Notes: generated from the sequence alone by a model not told the origin. A stretch of DNA of 62,445 bases from an uncultured Akkermansia sp. (GCA_947631435.1 CANRLM010000004.1:1-62445); one strand, 5' to 3'. Shown: positions 34,982-45,275, counted from the first letter of the stretch. Program-made: numbers and translations.

Positions 34982-35131
34982 CCTGATTCATAAAATCCTG
35001 TCATCTTCTCTCCCCCGCCACGGTCCGTACGATGTCCGAAACAGTATGGTGCCCCAGGAAGCCGTACTGCAAGACTTCACTTGACAAAAGAGACGTGAGT
35101 GTGATGGGGTGGCGAAACGGACCAGACTCGT

Positions 35132-36544
35132 ATGAGGAAAACTCTCTATCAAAAAGTATGGGATGCGCACGCAGTGGGAAAATTGCCGGATGGGCGCACG
35201 CAATTGTTTATCGCTACTCACTATGTCCACGAAGTGACCTCGCCTCAGGCCTTCGCTATGCTGCGGGAGTTAGGACTGCCGGTGCTTCATCCAGAAAGAA
35301 CCTTCGCAACGGTGGATCATATCATCCCCACCGACAATCAGAGCGAGCCTTTCGCGGATGCACGAGCGCAGGCAATGCTGGACGCGCTGAGAAACAACTG
35401 CAAACAGTTCGGCATCCGTTTTTTTGACCTCCCAGGCGGGCAGCAGGGTATCGTGCACATGGTAGGTCCTGAATTGGGAATATCCCAGCCGGGAATGACA
35501 ATCGTATGCGGCGATTCCCATACTGCCACGCACGGCGCGATGGGAGCCGTGGCGATGGGGATCGGGTCCACACAGGTACGTGATGTGCTGGCTGCGCAAT
35601 CGCTGGCTATGAGTCCGCTGAAAGTGCGGCGTGTACGAATAGAGGGACAGTTGGGACGTGGAGTGAGTGCAAAAGATGTGGCGTTGCACATTATTGGCAG
35701 GCTCGGCGCTCAAGGCGGTCTTGGCTATGCGTATGAATTTGCAGGCAGCGCCATCTGCAGCATGGGAATGGACGGTCGCTTGACTCTCTGCAACATGGCC
35801 ATTGAAGGCGGTGCACGCTGCGGCTACGTAAACCCGGATGCCACTACTTTTGAATACCTATACGGACGTCCCTTCGCTCCCTCCGGCGCAGAATGGGACG
35901 CTGCTGTGCAGCGTTGGAGCAGCTTTTCAAGTGATGCGGATGCCGTGTATGATGATGAGGTAAGTTTGGATGCTGCCGACATTGAACCAACTATCACCTG
36001 GGGTATCTCGCCAGACATGAGCATCGGCATTGGCGAAGCTATCCCTGACCCCCATGAAGAGCCGGATGCTCAGAAACGCGCCGCAATGCAAACTGCTCTG
36101 GAATACATGCAGCTGAGTCCGGGAGATTCGCTCAAAGGAAAGGCGGTGGATGTAGTATTCATCGGGTCCTGCACAAATGGGCGCATCAGCGATTTTCGCA
36201 CTGTGGCGCCATTACTTAAGGGGCGGCATGTGGCACAGGGTATCAAAGCTCTGGCCGTTCCCGGATCGCAGGAAACCGCAAGACAGTGCGAAGAAGAAGG
36301 CATTGCAGAAATATTCCGTGAAGCGGGCTTCGAGTGGCGTCTGCCAGGATGCTCCATGTGCCTTGCGATGAATCCGGACAGATTGGAAGGCTCTCAACTG
36401 TGCGCCAGCACCAGTAACCGAAACTTCAAGGGGCGACAAGGAAGCCCGACTGGTCGCACACTGCTGATGAGTCCAACGTTGGCTGCAGCCGCTGCTGTTT
36501 CTGGTAAAGTCAGCGACCCACGCGAAGTCTTTAGTAATCTTTAA
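35132..36544 (+). CDS. leuC: 3-Isopropylmalate dehydratase large subunit
   Basis: A 470-residue aconitase-fold subunit that isomerises 2- to 3-isopropylmalate in leucine synthesis, carrying a 4Fe-4S cluster. The start is [15 protein letters not shown]. The substrate region is [10 protein letters not shown]. Cluster ligands are in [13 protein letters not shown] (near residue 350) and [13 protein letters not shown] (near 410). [30 protein letters not shown] is the conserved aconitase stretch. It has the usual family length. leuD follows after 13 nt, forming the enzyme's second subunit; leuA and leuB are not in the window. Confidence 0.96.
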   Translation: MRKTLYQKVWDAHAVGKLPDGRTQLFIATHYVHEVTSPQAFAMLRELGLPVLHPERTFATVDHIIPTDNQSEPFADARAQAMLDALRNNCKQFGIRFFDLPGGQQGIVHMVGPELGISQPGMTIVCGDSHTATHGAMGAVAMGIGSTQVRDVLAAQSLAMSPLKVRRVRIEGQLGRGVSAKDVALHIIGRLGAQGGLGYAYEFAGSAICSMGMDGRLTLCNMAIEGGARCGYVNPDATTFEYLYGRPFAPSGAEWDAAVQRWSSFSSDADAVYDDEVSLDAADIEPTITWGISPDMSIGIGEAIPDPHEEPDAQKRAAMQTALEYMQLSPGDSLKGKAVDVVFIGSCTNGRISDFRTVAPLLKGRHVAQGIKALAVPGSQETARQCEEEGIAEIFREAGFEWRLPGCSMCLAMNPDRLEGSQLCASTSNRNFKGRQGSPTGRTLLMSPTLAAAAAVSGKVSDPREVFSNL

Positions 36545-36557
36545 GCTTACACGCAAC

Positions 36558-37166
36558 ATGAAACCAACACGTATCTGTAAGATCAAAGGAAAACTTGTCC
36601 CCGTTCCCGGTGCAAACATGGATACAGATCGTATTATACCGGCTCGCTTCCTTAAGTGCATCACCTTTGACGAGCTCGCTGGCAAAATGTTTTACGACGA
36701 ACGCTTTAACGCAGACGGCTCCCCAAAGGGACATCCCATTGATGCCCCGCAATATGCCGGTTCCACAATCATCATTGGTGGTGAAAACTTTGGCTGCGGC
36801 TCCTCACGCGAGCATGCGCCGCAAGCTATTCTTCGCTCCGGCATCCGCGCAATCGTCGCTGAATCTTTCGCTGAAATCTTCTTTGGCAATAGCTCCGGCA
36901 CCGGCCTGCCTTGTGTCTGCGCTTCCCCAAACGACCTGGCTGAAATCCGACAACAAATCACCCGGCATCCGGAGACGGTGTGGACGCTGGATCTTGAAAC
37001 CATGCAGCTGAGCGCCGGCACAGAAAATCATCCTGTTCGCATGCCAGAGGAGCCTCGAGAGGCTTTCCTGCAGGGGCGCTGGGATAGCGTAGCTGAACTG
37101 CTCAAGTCCAGGGAAGCCGTAGAGGAAAAGGCATCTACCTTGCCCTGTCCGCATACCGTGTACTAA
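36558..37166 (+). CDS. leuD: 3-Isopropylmalate dehydratase small subunit
   Basis: 202 residues, the swivelling domain that completes the active site with LeuC. Motifs are VPGANMDTDRIIPARFLK near residue 15, APQYAGSTIIIGGENFGCGSSREHAPQAI near 70 and FAEIFFGNSSGTGLPC near 105. The start has no Shine-Dalgarno sequence. It is in the leuCD unit. Confidence 0.96.
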   Translation: MKPTRICKIKGKLVPVPGANMDTDRIIPARFLKCITFDELAGKMFYDERFNADGSPKGHPIDAPQYAGSTIIIGGENFGCGSSREHAPQAILRSGIRAIVAESFAEIFFGNSSGTGLPCVCASPNDLAEIRQQITRHPETVWTLDLETMQLSAGTENHPVRMPEEPREAFLQGRWDSVAELLKSREAVEEKASTLPCPHTVY

Positions 37167-37175
37167 CTCTCAATC

Positions 37176-38312
37176 ATGCTCATCAACCTTATAGCCATCG
37201 TCCACGGCGGCATCATTGATAACACGCAGCGTGGTATCACGAAGCTTACGTTGTATACGGAAGTCGAAAGGAATCCCGTGCAAATGAGCTTAGAAGGGGA
37301 TTGCCTCGGAGAAGCAGCCGGCCGACAGACGATTTTCATGGTACGGGGAGAAAACAAATCCTGCCCCGAACCGAATCAGATCAAAGCATACCGAAGTGTT
37401 ATAGATCTGCTGAAAAAATTGCAGGATCACTTCATTATGGGGGATATCGCTGTGTTAACACGGGGGAAAAAGGGAACGAGTGGAGACGAACTGGTCATTG
37501 AATTTTTTCATGGCAGAGAAACCCGTTTTCTCATCGAGTGTGCGAAGTGCGCCTGTAAACTATCTCCCTGCGCATGGAAACCTGAAGAGGCAGATGGGGA
37601 AAAACAAAAAATGCTCAATCTGCTGGCTCTGCGCCATCATGTGGCATACAATGCCCGTTACTTCAACGGTCCGACCATGCAGTCGGTCAGTTCGAGCTTC
37701 CCCTTCTGTAAGTGGGACTATGTCCTTAACTGTGCCGAAGGTTATAATACCATCGCTCAGACCGTGTGGCATAAATACCCCGATACACCATACGGGCGAC
37801 TGCGTGTGGCGTTTGTCCTCAATCTTATCAAATTCCATAACCGACCATCATCAAAAGAAAAGAAAAAGAAGGTCCTCTCTCAAAAAAAGCCTATCCGAAT
37901 GCCAGAAAGGGGACAATACTCTTTTACGGATTTCCTTCTGCCGCAGGAAAATGCTCTCCTCGTGGATATTATGAAAAAGCCGCTTTACAAGGCTTCATTT
38001 GACTTCTTCAAATTTGTGCAAAAAGAACTCATCAAACGAGCGCGTAACGGTCAAAATGATGCAAAAGCAGAGCGCATCTATACCGATATTTCATCCCTTT
38101 TCGGACACTCACTTGCTACCATGCTCCTTCTGGCCGAGGATGAAAAAGAACTGGATGTGGTGCAAAAAAGAAGCCATGAGCTCCTCAAGTGCTGTAAAAA
38201 ATTGAACCGCTTAACCGCTTACTGGGATGAAGGAGCACGCGAAATATTCTCCAATTCCCTCCTCCGTTTACAGGAGGAGTTGCAAATCTTCATCTCTTCT
38301 CTCGAAGTATAG
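37176..38312 (+). CDS. Protein of unknown function downstream of leuD
   Basis: 378 residues. The start MLINLIAIVHGGIIDNTQRGITKLTLYTEVERNP is 9 nt after the leuD stop. No signal peptide or long membrane helix is seen. It is cysteine-rich in the middle (IECAKCACKLSPCAWKPEE near residue 110), which may bind metal. A basic stretch SSKEKKKKVLSQKKP lies near 225, and the C-terminal third is helical (ELDVVQKRSHELLKCCKKLNRL). No family was recognised. Proximity to leuCD may only reflect co-transcription. Confidence 0.5.
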   Translation: MLINLIAIVHGGIIDNTQRGITKLTLYTEVERNPVQMSLEGDCLGEAAGRQTIFMVRGENKSCPEPNQIKAYRSVIDLLKKLQDHFIMGDIAVLTRGKKGTSGDELVIEFFHGRETRFLIECAKCACKLSPCAWKPEEADGEKQKMLNLLALRHHVAYNARYFNGPTMQSVSSSFPFCKWDYVLNCAEGYNTIAQTVWHKYPDTPYGRLRVAFVLNLIKFHNRPSSKEKKKKVLSQKKPIRMPERGQYSFTDFLLPQENALLVDIMKKPLYKASFDFFKFVQKELIKRARNGQNDAKAERIYTDISSLFGHSLATMLLLAEDEKELDVVQKRSHELLKCCKKLNRLTAYWDEGAREIFSNSLLRLQEELQIFISSLEV

Positions 38313-38347
38313 GCAGTGTCGATTAGGACACTCCACAAGGCTCCACT

Positions 38348-39097
38348 ATGTACATCCCTTATGAGCGCCGCTCCAGGATACTCCGTCTCCTTTCGGAACG
38401 AAGAGTCCTGCGTACTGCTGCTCTCGCCGAGGAACTGGAGGTAACAGACGAAACCATACGACTGGATTTTATCCTGCTTCAAAAAGAAGGTCTGTTGAAG
38501 CGCGTGCACGGCGGAGCAACCTGCCTCCCTCCCCCACAAAACAATGTTCACAATCGCTGGCAGACAGATGCACAGCTCATCGAGAGCATCCTGCCGTGGA
38601 TCAGGAAGGGAAAAGCGCTCTATGTGGACACATGCCCTCTGACACTCGCTCTAGCCGGGCATTTGCAGCAAAAGGAGTGCTGCGTACTCACACCGGCACT
38701 CGACATGATAGCGGCCCTCGCTGCTCCTCCAATGAAGGGCAATGTTATTCTACCAGGCGGACGCCTGCATAAAGAAGAGGGGATCATCGACCCTGGTCCT
38801 GACCGGGCAGAAGAATTTTTCCGTAAAAATAAGCCGTCCCTCGCCCTGCTCTGCCCTGATAGCCTCGGTAAAAAGATCGGTCAGATTGCCTATCGCTGTG
38901 AGTTGCAAGCCCTCTGGGCCGCCGCAGCGGCAAAAATGGCTCCACGCACACTGGTCGTCATCCCTCCGGGCAACCGACAAACAGCGGCCCACAGCATTGC
39001 GTGCCGCCCAAACCGCATTCTGAGCTATACAGAATTGAATTTCCCCGGCGCTCAAGTGGAGCTTATTTCTACGCCGGAAGAAGAATCCCGGGAATAA
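38348..39097 (+). CDS. DeoR-family transcriptional regulator
   Basis: 249 residues. The N-terminal helix-turn-helix RSRILRLLSERRVLRTAALAEELEVTDETIRLDFILLQKEGLLKRVHGGA (residues 8-57) is the DeoR signature. The C-terminal sensor domain is of the isomerase-like fold that usually binds a phosphorylated sugar (LALAGHLQQKECCVLTPALDMIAALA, VILPGGRLHKEEGIIDPGP). It is 35 bp downstream of the unknown gene on the same strand and converges with rplN. The target operon is unknown. Confidence 0.85.
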   Translation: MYIPYERRSRILRLLSERRVLRTAALAEELEVTDETIRLDFILLQKEGLLKRVHGGATCLPPPQNNVHNRWQTDAQLIESILPWIRKGKALYVDTCPLTLALAGHLQQKECCVLTPALDMIAALAAPPMKGNVILPGGRLHKEEGIIDPGPDRAEEFFRKNKPSLALLCPDSLGKKIGQIAYRCELQALWAAAAAKMAPRTLVVIPPGNRQTAAHSIACRPNRILSYTELNFPGAQVELISTPEEESRE

Positions 39098-39181
39098 ACG
39101 GAAAGGCGACGAACTCAAAAGAGCACGCCGCCTCCGGCAAGTTCTCCCGCATCCAAGCAGAGGGAGACACGTGAAGGTAGT

Positions 39182-39547
39182 TCAGAGCACCTCCGGAGCG
39201 AGAGAAACGATCTTCATAAAGCCCTTCTCACGCAGCTCGCGAGCAACAGGCCCGAAAATACGCGTCCCACGCGGATTGTTATCCTTATCAATGCAAACCA
39301 CGGCGTTCGAGTCGAACCGAAGCACGGAGCCGTCATCGCGCCGAATTGGAGCGGAAGTCCGCACCACAACGGCTTTCACAACGGAGCCCTTCTTTACGGC
39401 AGCAGTGGGAATAGACTCACGAATGTGGCAGGTGATAATATCCCCCACGTGCGCCTGGTCTGTAGCCTTACCTATAACACCGATCATCTTTGCCGTGCGG
39501 GCGCCGGTGTTATCGGCCACCTGCAGGATGGATTCCATCTGAAGCAT
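39182..39547 (-). CDS. rplN: Ribosomal protein uL14
   Basis: 121 residues. [27 protein letters not shown] is the start of uL14. [35 protein letters not shown] and [32 protein letters not shown] complete it. This is the last gene of the ribosomal operon here: instead of rplX and rplE, a convergent DeoR gene follows. The end of the spc-type genes must lie elsewhere. Confidence 0.96.
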   Translation of the reverse strand: MLQMESILQVADNTGARTAKMIGVIGKATDQAHVGDIITCHIRESIPTAAVKKGSVVKAVVVRTSAPIRRDDGSVLRFDSNAVVCIDKDNNPRGTRIFGPVARELREKGFMKIVSLAPEVL

Positions 39548-39568
39548 ATAACAGGTCCTTTCTTGGGG

Positions 39569-39844
39569 TTAGTGTTTGATAATCTCGACAAGCTCCCAGC
39601 GCTTCAGGGCAGAAAGAGGACGCGTCTCGCGAATGCGGACGGTATCTCCCTCCCTAGCGCTCTCCTGCTCATCGTGGGCATAGTACTTCTTACTGCGTTT
39701 CACGATTTTCTTGAAGACGGGATGCGGCACGCGCGCCACGTACTCCACCACGATGGTCTTTGACATCTTGGTCGATACGACAACGCCGACGCGGGTCTTG
39801 CGCAGTCCCCGGGATTTCGATGCGGTAGTAGAATCTTCACTCAT
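39569..39844 (-). CDS. rpsQ: Ribosomal protein uS17
   Basis: 91 residues. After a polar lead ([12 protein letters not shown]) comes [77 protein letters not shown], the uS17 core. It binds 16S rRNA early in assembly. Confidence 0.96.
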   Translation of the reverse strand: MSEDSTTASKSRGLRKTRVGVVVSTKMSKTIVVEYVARVPHPVFKKIVKRSKKYYAHDEQESAREGDTVRIRETRPLSALKRWELVEIIKH

Positions 39845-39868
39845 AAAACAACGTGTGGTTCGTAATAA

Positions 39869-40084
39869 TTAATCTTGCTGAGTAGGGACGGAAGGACCCT
39901 CGCCCTGAACCGTCATAGCGCGAGCAATTTCCTTGCGCACGAGCCGGAGTTGCTGGTTATTCACCAGAGAGCCGGTTCCGTTTTTAAGACGCAAGTCGAA
40001 AAGCTCCTTGCGGAGTTCTCTGATGTGGGCGGCAAGTTCCTTGGCGCTCATCCCACGCAGATCTTTAGCTTTCTTTACAGGCAT
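39869..40084 (-). CDS. rpmC: Ribosomal protein uL29
   Basis: 71 residues. KAKDLRGMSAKELAAHIRELRKELFDLRLKNGTGSLVNNQQLRLVRKEIARAMTV is the standard L29 helical hairpin. The C-terminal tail (QGEGPSVPTQQD) is a short extension. It is at the peptide exit of the large subunit. Confidence 0.95.
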   Translation of the reverse strand: MPVKKAKDLRGMSAKELAAHIRELRKELFDLRLKNGTGSLVNNQQLRLVRKEIARAMTVQGEGPSVPTQQD

Positions 40085-40121
40085 AGGTCTAAAAGTGTAA
40101 ACTGGTTAAGGATTGATGATA

Positions 40122-40556
40122 TCAGGCCTGGGGTTCCACTCCCTGACGGTACACAAAGCGCGTGCGAATACCCAGCTTGTTAGAGGCCAGGCGAAGAGCC
40201 TCGCGTGCAGCGGACTCCGTCACGCCTCCAACTTCAAACATCACATTGCCGGGACGACACACCGCTACCCACCCCTCCACAGCGCCTTTTCCCTTTCCCA
40301 TACGTGTGTCCGGCGGACGTTTTGTAAAGGATTTCTGTGGGAAAATGCGGATGTACACACGTCCGCGACGACGCAGGTATCGATTGATAGCCACACGGCA
40401 GGCCTCAATCTGGTTATTGGTCACCCAGCCGCGCGTGAGTACCTGGAGGCCGTAATCACCGAAAGCCACATAATCTCCGCTCGTAGCATTACCTCCGCGG
40501 TTGCCGCGGTGCATCTTACGTAGATTCCCCTTAACTCGTTTTGGCATTAAAGGCAT
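40122..40556 (-). CDS. rplP: Ribosomal protein uL16
   Basis: 144 residues. [103 protein letters not shown] is a good uL16. The key Arg and the RMGKGKG loop at the tRNA-binding site are intact. Confidence 0.96.
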   Translation of the reverse strand: MPLMPKRVKGNLRKMHRGNRGGNATSGDYVAFGDYGLQVLTRGWVTNNQIEACRVAINRYLRRRGRVYIRIFPQKSFTKRPPDTRMGKGKGAVEGWVAVCRPGNVMFEVGGVTESAAREALRLASNKLGIRTRFVYRQGVEPQA

Positions 40557-40604
40557 AGTCTAATCCCTTTCTATCGTTAAAGTTGTCAAATTAAACAGGT
40601 ACAC

Positions 40605-41351
40605 TCAGGCATCACGACGAGTATTATTCTCGGAGCGATCCCGCCGCGGACGCGGAGTACGTGAGCCCCCGCTGCGACCGGACGATGCACCATTACCGGC
40701 ATCCGAACGCTTGTTGATCCAGCACTTCACGCCAATGAGTCCGTAGAGCGTGCGTGCCTCCGCAAAGCCGTAGTCAATGGGTGCACGCAGGGTCTGCAGA
40801 GGAACTTTCCCCTCACGATACTGCTCCGCGCGAGCAATATCCGCACCACCCAAACGTCCGGCGCAACGCACACGAATACCATCCGCGCCAAAATCCATAG
40901 CGACCTGCACGGCCCGCTTCATAGCACGACGAAAAGAAACGCGGCGCTCAAGCTGGATGGCAATGTTCTCCGCAACGAGTTGAGCATCCAGTTCCGGTTG
41001 GCGAATCTCCATGATGTCCAGCTTCACCTGGGCCCCACGGCAGAGCTTGGAGAGCTCCGTGGTCATCTCCTCAATGTACTTCCCCTTGGGACCGATGACG
41101 AGGCCAGGTCGAGCAGTGGAAATCGTGATGCGAACGCTGTTCCACGCACGTTCAATGACAATGCGAGAGATCGCGGGAGAACTGCCTTTGTTGAGTTCGC
41201 TGTTGAGGCGAGTTGTGTAGTCTTTGATAAACTTGCGGATCTTTATGTCCTGATGAAGCTTATCTGCGTAGTCCTTACCGACAGCATACCACTTGGAACG
41301 CCAGTCCTTGGTAACAGCGAGGCGGAACCCGATTGGATTTACTTGTCCCAT
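40605..41351 (-). CDS. rpsC: Ribosomal protein uS3
   Basis: 248 residues. [23 protein letters not shown] is the start, with the KH domain [20 protein letters not shown] near residue 80 and the second domain [79 protein letters not shown]. The last 35 residues are Arg/Ser-rich ([17 protein letters not shown]), longer than E. coli uS3. Confidence 0.96.
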   Translation of the reverse strand: MGQVNPIGFRLAVTKDWRSKWYAVGKDYADKLHQDIKIRKFIKDYTTRLNSELNKGSSPAISRIVIERAWNSVRITISTARPGLVIGPKGKYIEEMTTELSKLCRGAQVKLDIMEIRQPELDAQLVAENIAIQLERRVSFRRAMKRAVQVAMDFGADGIRVRCAGRLGGADIARAEQYREGKVPLQTLRAPIDYGFAEARTLYGLIGVKCWINKRSDAGNGASSGRSGGSRTPRPRRDRSENNTRRDA

Positions 41352-41368
41352 AAGTTGATTAATTTTGT

Positions 41369-41707
41369 TTAGCCCTCGTTATTAGAAAGAATCACGGTGA
41401 TATGCGCCGTGCGCTTGCGGATAATGTTGGCGGATCCTCGTGCGCGCTGCATCGTACGCCTGTACGTGACTCCTTCGTCTACACGCACGCTCTTTAACAC
41501 GAGCTCATCAGCAGCAAGACCGTTGTTATTCTCCGCATTCGCTACTGCTGATTTGATCGTCTTGTTGATCAGATATGCCCCTTTCTTGGGCGAGTAACTC
41601 AGCACATCAATCGCCTTTGCCACTGGCATCCCCCGCACGGCTGAGGCTACATCCCGCATCTTCTTGGCAGAAATACGGGCATTCTTGCATATTGCTTTGA
41701 CTTCCAT
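41369..41707 (-). CDS. rplV: Ribosomal protein uL22
   Basis: 112 residues. The start [64 protein letters not shown] is followed by the hairpin [34 protein letters not shown], which lines the exit tunnel. It starts 12 nt after the stop of the inserted exported-protein gene rather than after rpsS. Confidence 0.96.
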   Translation of the reverse strand: MEVKAICKNARISAKKMRDVASAVRGMPVAKAIDVLSYSPKKGAYLINKTIKSAVANAENNNGLAADELVLKSVRVDEGVTYRRTMQRARGSANIIRKRTAHITVILSNNEG

Positions 41708-41719
41708 TGTGGATTTGGA

Positions 41720-42427
41720 TTAATTATTGGTTGTGACAGACACCTGATCGCCCACGTTGATCGAGAGACGGCGATTGAGATGCTGTTGCACGAGGAGACC
41801 CGAGACCTTTTTACGCACATCAGTCACAATGGCGTTCGCGATGATCTGGTCACCGCGAGTGATCTGCATAGGCATGCCAACGCGCACCTTAGCATCTCTT
41901 CCAGCATTGATCACGATGAGACCGGACTCAGAATCAATGCTCAGCACTTGCGCATCCTCCGGCGTGCCGGACAGGAGATCCTGCGGCGCCATGCGCATAC
42001 CCATTGCAAGCTCCTGGTCACGCAGGGCCGCCTCCAACTCTCGTCGAGTGGAAGCATCGTCCTGCTGAGGAGCATTGAGGTATGCGTTGACTGCGGCAGT
42101 GAGACGGAGCGCAGCGCGCCTCAGTTGCTCATTTTCCAGGCGTGTAGCCTCGAGCTGAGCAGCCGTGTCGATCAGACGCTCCTCGCTATCGCTCAGGGAT
42201 GTGCCACCAAGAGCCTCAAGACGCGTGCGGATTTCCCGCAGCTGCGTCCGGGCCCGATCGGCATCCGATCGAGCGAGAGCATAACTTTCGCGCAGAGTGG
42301 CCAGCTGTTTCTCCAGCTGGGAGATCGTGTGTTGTGTTCCGCGATCGGCCTCCGCTGCGCCAACGGTCGCCACTGCCCCGACGAGGAGCAGCAGGATGCC
42401 GCGTGCGTGTTGGAGGATAGTGACCAT
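41720..42427 (-). CDS. Exported coiled-coil protein inserted between rpsS and rplV
   Basis: 235 residues. Residues 1-24 (MVTILQHARGILLLLVGAVATVGA) are a signal peptide. Residues ~30-120 are a coiled coil (QLEKQLATLRESYALARSDADRARTQLREIRTRLEAL and QLEATRLENEQLRRAALRL). A small beta-rich domain follows (VLSIDSESGLIVINAGRDAKVRVGMPMQITRGDQIIANAIVTDVRKKVSGLLVQ), resembling the C-terminal beta domains of cell-shape proteins such as MreC. It probably sits in the periplasm; the role is unknown. Its gene splits the near-universal rpsS-rplV pair and is in the same direction, so it should be co-expressed with ribosomal genes. No family name could be fixed. Confidence 0.8.
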   Translation of the reverse strand: MVTILQHARGILLLLVGAVATVGAAEADRGTQHTISQLEKQLATLRESYALARSDADRARTQLREIRTRLEALGGTSLSDSEERLIDTAAQLEATRLENEQLRRAALRLTAAVNAYLNAPQQDDASTRRELEAALRDQELAMGMRMAPQDLLSGTPEDAQVLSIDSESGLIVINAGRDAKVRVGMPMQITRGDQIIANAIVTDVRKKVSGLLVQQHLNRRLSINVGDQVSVTTNN

Positions 42428-42447
42428 GGAAAGGATTATGTTCTTTC

Positions 42448-42477
42448 GAAACAGAGACCCGGGAAACAGAGACCCGG
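42448..42477 (-). repeat. 15-bp tandem duplication before the inserted gene
   Basis: Two perfect, adjacent copies of a 15-nt unit (GAAACAGAGACCCGG on the plus strand) in the 65-nt spacer between rpsS and the inserted gene. The unit may be the scar of the insertion or a slipped-strand duplication. Confidence 0.8.
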
Positions 42478-42492
42478 AAGAGGACTCAGAAA

Positions 42493-42762
42493 TTACTTCT
42501 TGCCGATACCGCCGTGAGCCTTGAAGATTCGCGTTGGAGCAAATTCACCCAGCTTGTGACCCACCATATTCTCCGTAACATACACGGTGGCAAACGCCTT
42601 TCCGGCATGCACGAGGAAGGTGAGACCCACAAAATCAGGGATGACCATCGAAGCACGGCTCCATGTCTTGATCGGTTTGCGATCTCCACTCTGCAGCTGC
42701 GCGTCAACTTTGTCCAACAGGGATTGGCTGACAAACGGACCTTTTTTCAGGGAACGACCCAT
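42493..42762 (-). CDS. rpsS: Ribosomal protein uS19
   Basis: 89 residues. [84 protein letters not shown] is a standard uS19. No Shine-Dalgarno precedes the ATG. It is followed by the exported-protein gene rather than rplV. Confidence 0.96.
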   Translation of the reverse strand: MGRSLKKGPFVSQSLLDKVDAQLQSGDRKPIKTWSRASMVIPDFVGLTFLVHAGKAFATVYVTENMVGHKLGEFAPTRIFKAHGGIGKK

Positions 42763-42789
42763 TGTTTAATATGCGGTTATAGGTTAAAC

Positions 42790-43623
42790 TTACTTGGACT
42801 TGCGACGCTGCACAATGAAAGTATCGCTGGGCTTGCGAATGCGGCGCGTCTTCTGACCCTTCACATGTCCCCATGGAGACTTGAGGTGCTGACGACCACC
42901 GCCGGATTTGGACTTACCTTCACCACCACCATTCGGGTGATCCACCGGGTTCATGCACATGCCGCGAACGGTTGGACGAATCCCCATCCAGCGGGTACGA
43001 CCTGCCTTGCCGGAGGATTCATTCATATGCTGCGTATTGCCTACCTGACCGATGGTGCAGTAACACTCCACCCGGAAGCGTCGCACCTCGCCGGAAGGCA
43101 TCTTCACGAGGGCATACTCGCCATCACGGTTGGAGAGCACCGCCTGCTGCCCGGCAGAACGTGCCACCTTACCGCCGGAACCGGGACGAATTTCGATGTT
43201 GTGAATCGCGGTACCCAGGGGCACATTCCGCAAAGGCATCGCATTACCCACCTTCGGAGCCACATTCTCGCCGCTCTGCACCGTCATCCCCACGTTCAGC
43301 CCAACAGGCGCCAGAATGTAGCTCTTCGCCCCATCCTGATACTGTACGAGAGCTATACGACAGGTCCGGTTCGGATCGTACTCCACAGAAAGCACCGTAG
43401 CGGCTTCGTGACGAGTTCGATGAAAGTCCACTAAGCGATAATGCCGCTTGTGCCCCCCCCCGATGTGGCGAGTGGTGATACGACCATTGTTGTTGCGCCC
43501 GCCGCTCTTACGAAGGGGCTCGAGGAGTGATTTCTCCGGCTTGCTCTTAGTAACTTCCTTAAAGGAGGGGAGCACCTTGTAGCGACTGGAGGGAGTCGTC
43601 GGTTTAAAAGACTTCAGAGACAT
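42790..43623 (-). CDS. rplB: Ribosomal protein uL2
   Basis: 277 residues. [21 protein letters not shown] is the start, with [54 protein letters not shown] and [34 protein letters not shown]. The usual DHPHGGGEG loop near the peptidyl-transferase centre reads DHPNGGGEG: the first His is kept and the second is Asn. It also has a Gly/Ser-rich insertion ([11 protein letters not shown]). Confidence 0.96.
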   Translation of the reverse strand: MSLKSFKPTTPSSRYKVLPSFKEVTKSKPEKSLLEPLRKSGGRNNNGRITTRHIGGGHKRHYRLVDFHRTRHEAATVLSVEYDPNRTCRIALVQYQDGAKSYILAPVGLNVGMTVQSGENVAPKVGNAMPLRNVPLGTAIHNIEIRPGSGGKVARSAGQQAVLSNRDGEYALVKMPSGEVRRFRVECYCTIGQVGNTQHMNESSGKAGRTRWMGIRPTVRGMCMNPVDHPNGGGEGKSKSGGGRQHLKSPWGHVKGQKTRRIRKPSDTFIVQRRKSK

Positions 43624-43665
43624 AATAGTTGGTTCTACTGGTTCGTGTTGTCCGGACTCATGGAA

Positions 43666-43950
43666 TTATACCAGCTCGAGGGTCTCTCCGGGAGCCAGCT
43701 TCACATAAGCCTTCTTCCATGCAGGAGTTACCCCCTGATTCTTCGTACGCTTGCGGCGCAATTTACCATCGTAGTTGGCAGTGCGCACAGCCGCTACCTT
43801 CTTCCCAAGCAGTTTCTCAACCGCTTGGCGAATCTCAATCTTCGTGGCCTTCACCGCCACCTCCAGCACTACTTCACCGGTCTTCTCGTGCAAAAGAGTC
43901 GCTTTCTCCGAAACACGAGGACGTTTGATTACTTCGTGGATATCGTTCAT
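43666..43950 (-). CDS. rplW: Ribosomal protein uL23
   Basis: 94 residues. VIKRPRVSEKATLLHEKTGEVVLEVAVKATKIEIRQAVEKLLGKKVAAVRTANYDGKLRRKRTKNQGVTPAWKKAYVKLAPGE is the uL23 fold, the docking site for trigger factor and SRP at the exit tunnel. Confidence 0.95.
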   Translation of the reverse strand: MNDIHEVIKRPRVSEKATLLHEKTGEVVLEVAVKATKIEIRQAVEKLLGKKVAAVRTANYDGKLRRKRTKNQGVTPAWKKAYVKLAPGETLELV

Positions 43951-43952
43951 AG

Positions 43953-44564
43953 TTATTTCGTGCGGTTGGCTATGGTTTCCAATGCGGATTCAACAATCAC
44001 GACCTTGCTGGCGTTCATGAGGTGCTCGACGTTTACCTCGGCAGCGCTCATCAACAGTACATCGGCCACATTGCGTCCGGCTCGCTTCGTGAGTTCATCA
44101 AACTCATCGGCAATAATCAGCACCTTGCGAGGATTCTCCACCATCGATTGAACGGCGGCCACAAAGCTCTTCGTCTTTCCATCCTCAATGCTGAACGAAG
44201 GTACGGTGAACACCTTCCCGCCACCCAGAGCATCCCCGAGTATGCGACGAAAAGCAAGACGACGCACATTGCGATTCACTTTTATCGAATAATCGCGGGG
44301 CTTCGGCCCAAACACGACACCGCCACCCACAAAAATGGGACTCCGCTTATCGCCATGGCGGGCATTACCGGTGCCCTTCTGGCGGTAAATCTTACGGTTG
44401 TTGCCGGCCACCTCGGCGCGAGTCTTAGTGCAAGCGCTGCCCTGGCGGCGGTTGGCCTGGTATGCCACGATGACATCATGCACTGCCTGGGATCCCTTCT
44501 CAGGACCCACTGTCACGATATTTGCCTCGTGTGCAGCTTCAAGTGTTAATTCTTTTGCGGACAT
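43953..44564 (-). CDS. rplD: Ribosomal protein uL4
   Basis: 203 residues. It has the loop [74 protein letters not shown] and the C-terminal Rossmann-like part [48 protein letters not shown]. In E. coli uL4 also represses its own operon; here that is not testable. It ends 2 nt before the rplW start. Confidence 0.95.
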   Translation of the reverse strand: MSAKELTLEAAHEANIVTVGPEKGSQAVHDVIVAYQANRRQGSACTKTRAEVAGNNRKIYRQKGTGNARHGDKRSPIFVGGGVVFGPKPRDYSIKVNRNVRRLAFRRILGDALGGGKVFTVPSFSIEDGKTKSFVAAVQSMVENPRKVLIIADEFDELTKRAGRNVADVLLMSAAEVNVEHLMNASKVVIVESALETIANRTK

Positions 44565-44592
44565 AGATAGGTTTTCCTAGGTTCGACGTTTA

Positions 44593-45237
44593 TTACTTAG
44601 CAAGCTTTTTCTTGGCAGGACGAATCACAACGTAACTGCCGCGAGCTCCCGGAACGGGTCCCGATACAAGAATCACGTGGTCATCCTTGCGCACCTGCAC
44701 CACGCGCAGGTTCTGCACGGTCCTGCGCTCGTTCCCCATGCGTCCGGGCATCTTCTGCCCTTTCCACACGCGCGAAGGTGTAGCGCAGGCGCCCACACCA
44801 CCGGTGCGGCGGTGCATCATAGAGCCGTGAGTCATGGGCGAGCCGTGGAAGTTGTGACGGCGCATAACGCCCTGGAAGCCCTTGCCCTTGCTGGTGCCGA
44901 TGACATCCACCCAGGCGCCCTCAGCAAAGAGTTCACAGCCCGGGTGACCGGCTCCTTCCTGCGGCAGTTCCTCAGCGGTGACGCGGAACTCCATGAGCTT
45001 CTCAGCCGGCTCGATGCCGAGCTTTTTGTAGTGCCCGGCAACCGGACGGGAAAGGCGGCTCTCTTTCCTGGAGCCGAAGGCAACCTGCACGGCGTTGTAT
45101 CCTTCCTTCTCCTCAGTCTTCACCTGGGCGAAGGTGTTGTCGGCCACATCAATCACCGTGACGGGAATCATGGCGCCGGTTTCCTTGTTGAAAACGCGGG
45201 TCATGCCCACTTTTTTTCCGATAAGACCAATAGACAT
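44593..45237 (-). CDS. rplC: Ribosomal protein uL3
   Basis: 214 residues from the ATG at 45237 (MSIGLIGKKVGMTRVFNKETGAMIPVTVIDVADN). It has KGKGFQGVMRRHNFHGSPMTHGSMMHRRTGGVGACATPSRVWKGQKMPGRMG, the conserved loop whose Gln (GFQG) is the methylated residue in E. coli. A TTG three codons upstream is a less likely start. Confidence 0.96.
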   Translation of the reverse strand: MSIGLIGKKVGMTRVFNKETGAMIPVTVIDVADNTFAQVKTEEKEGYNAVQVAFGSRKESRLSRPVAGHYKKLGIEPAEKLMEFRVTAEELPQEGAGHPGCELFAEGAWVDVIGTSKGKGFQGVMRRHNFHGSPMTHGSMMHRRTGGVGACATPSRVWKGQKMPGRMGNERRTVQNLRVVQVRKDDHVILVSGPVPGARGSYVVIRPAKKKLAK

Positions 45238-45275
45238 GTCAATCAATCAGGTTAGAGTTCGTAACGCTTAGCAGC

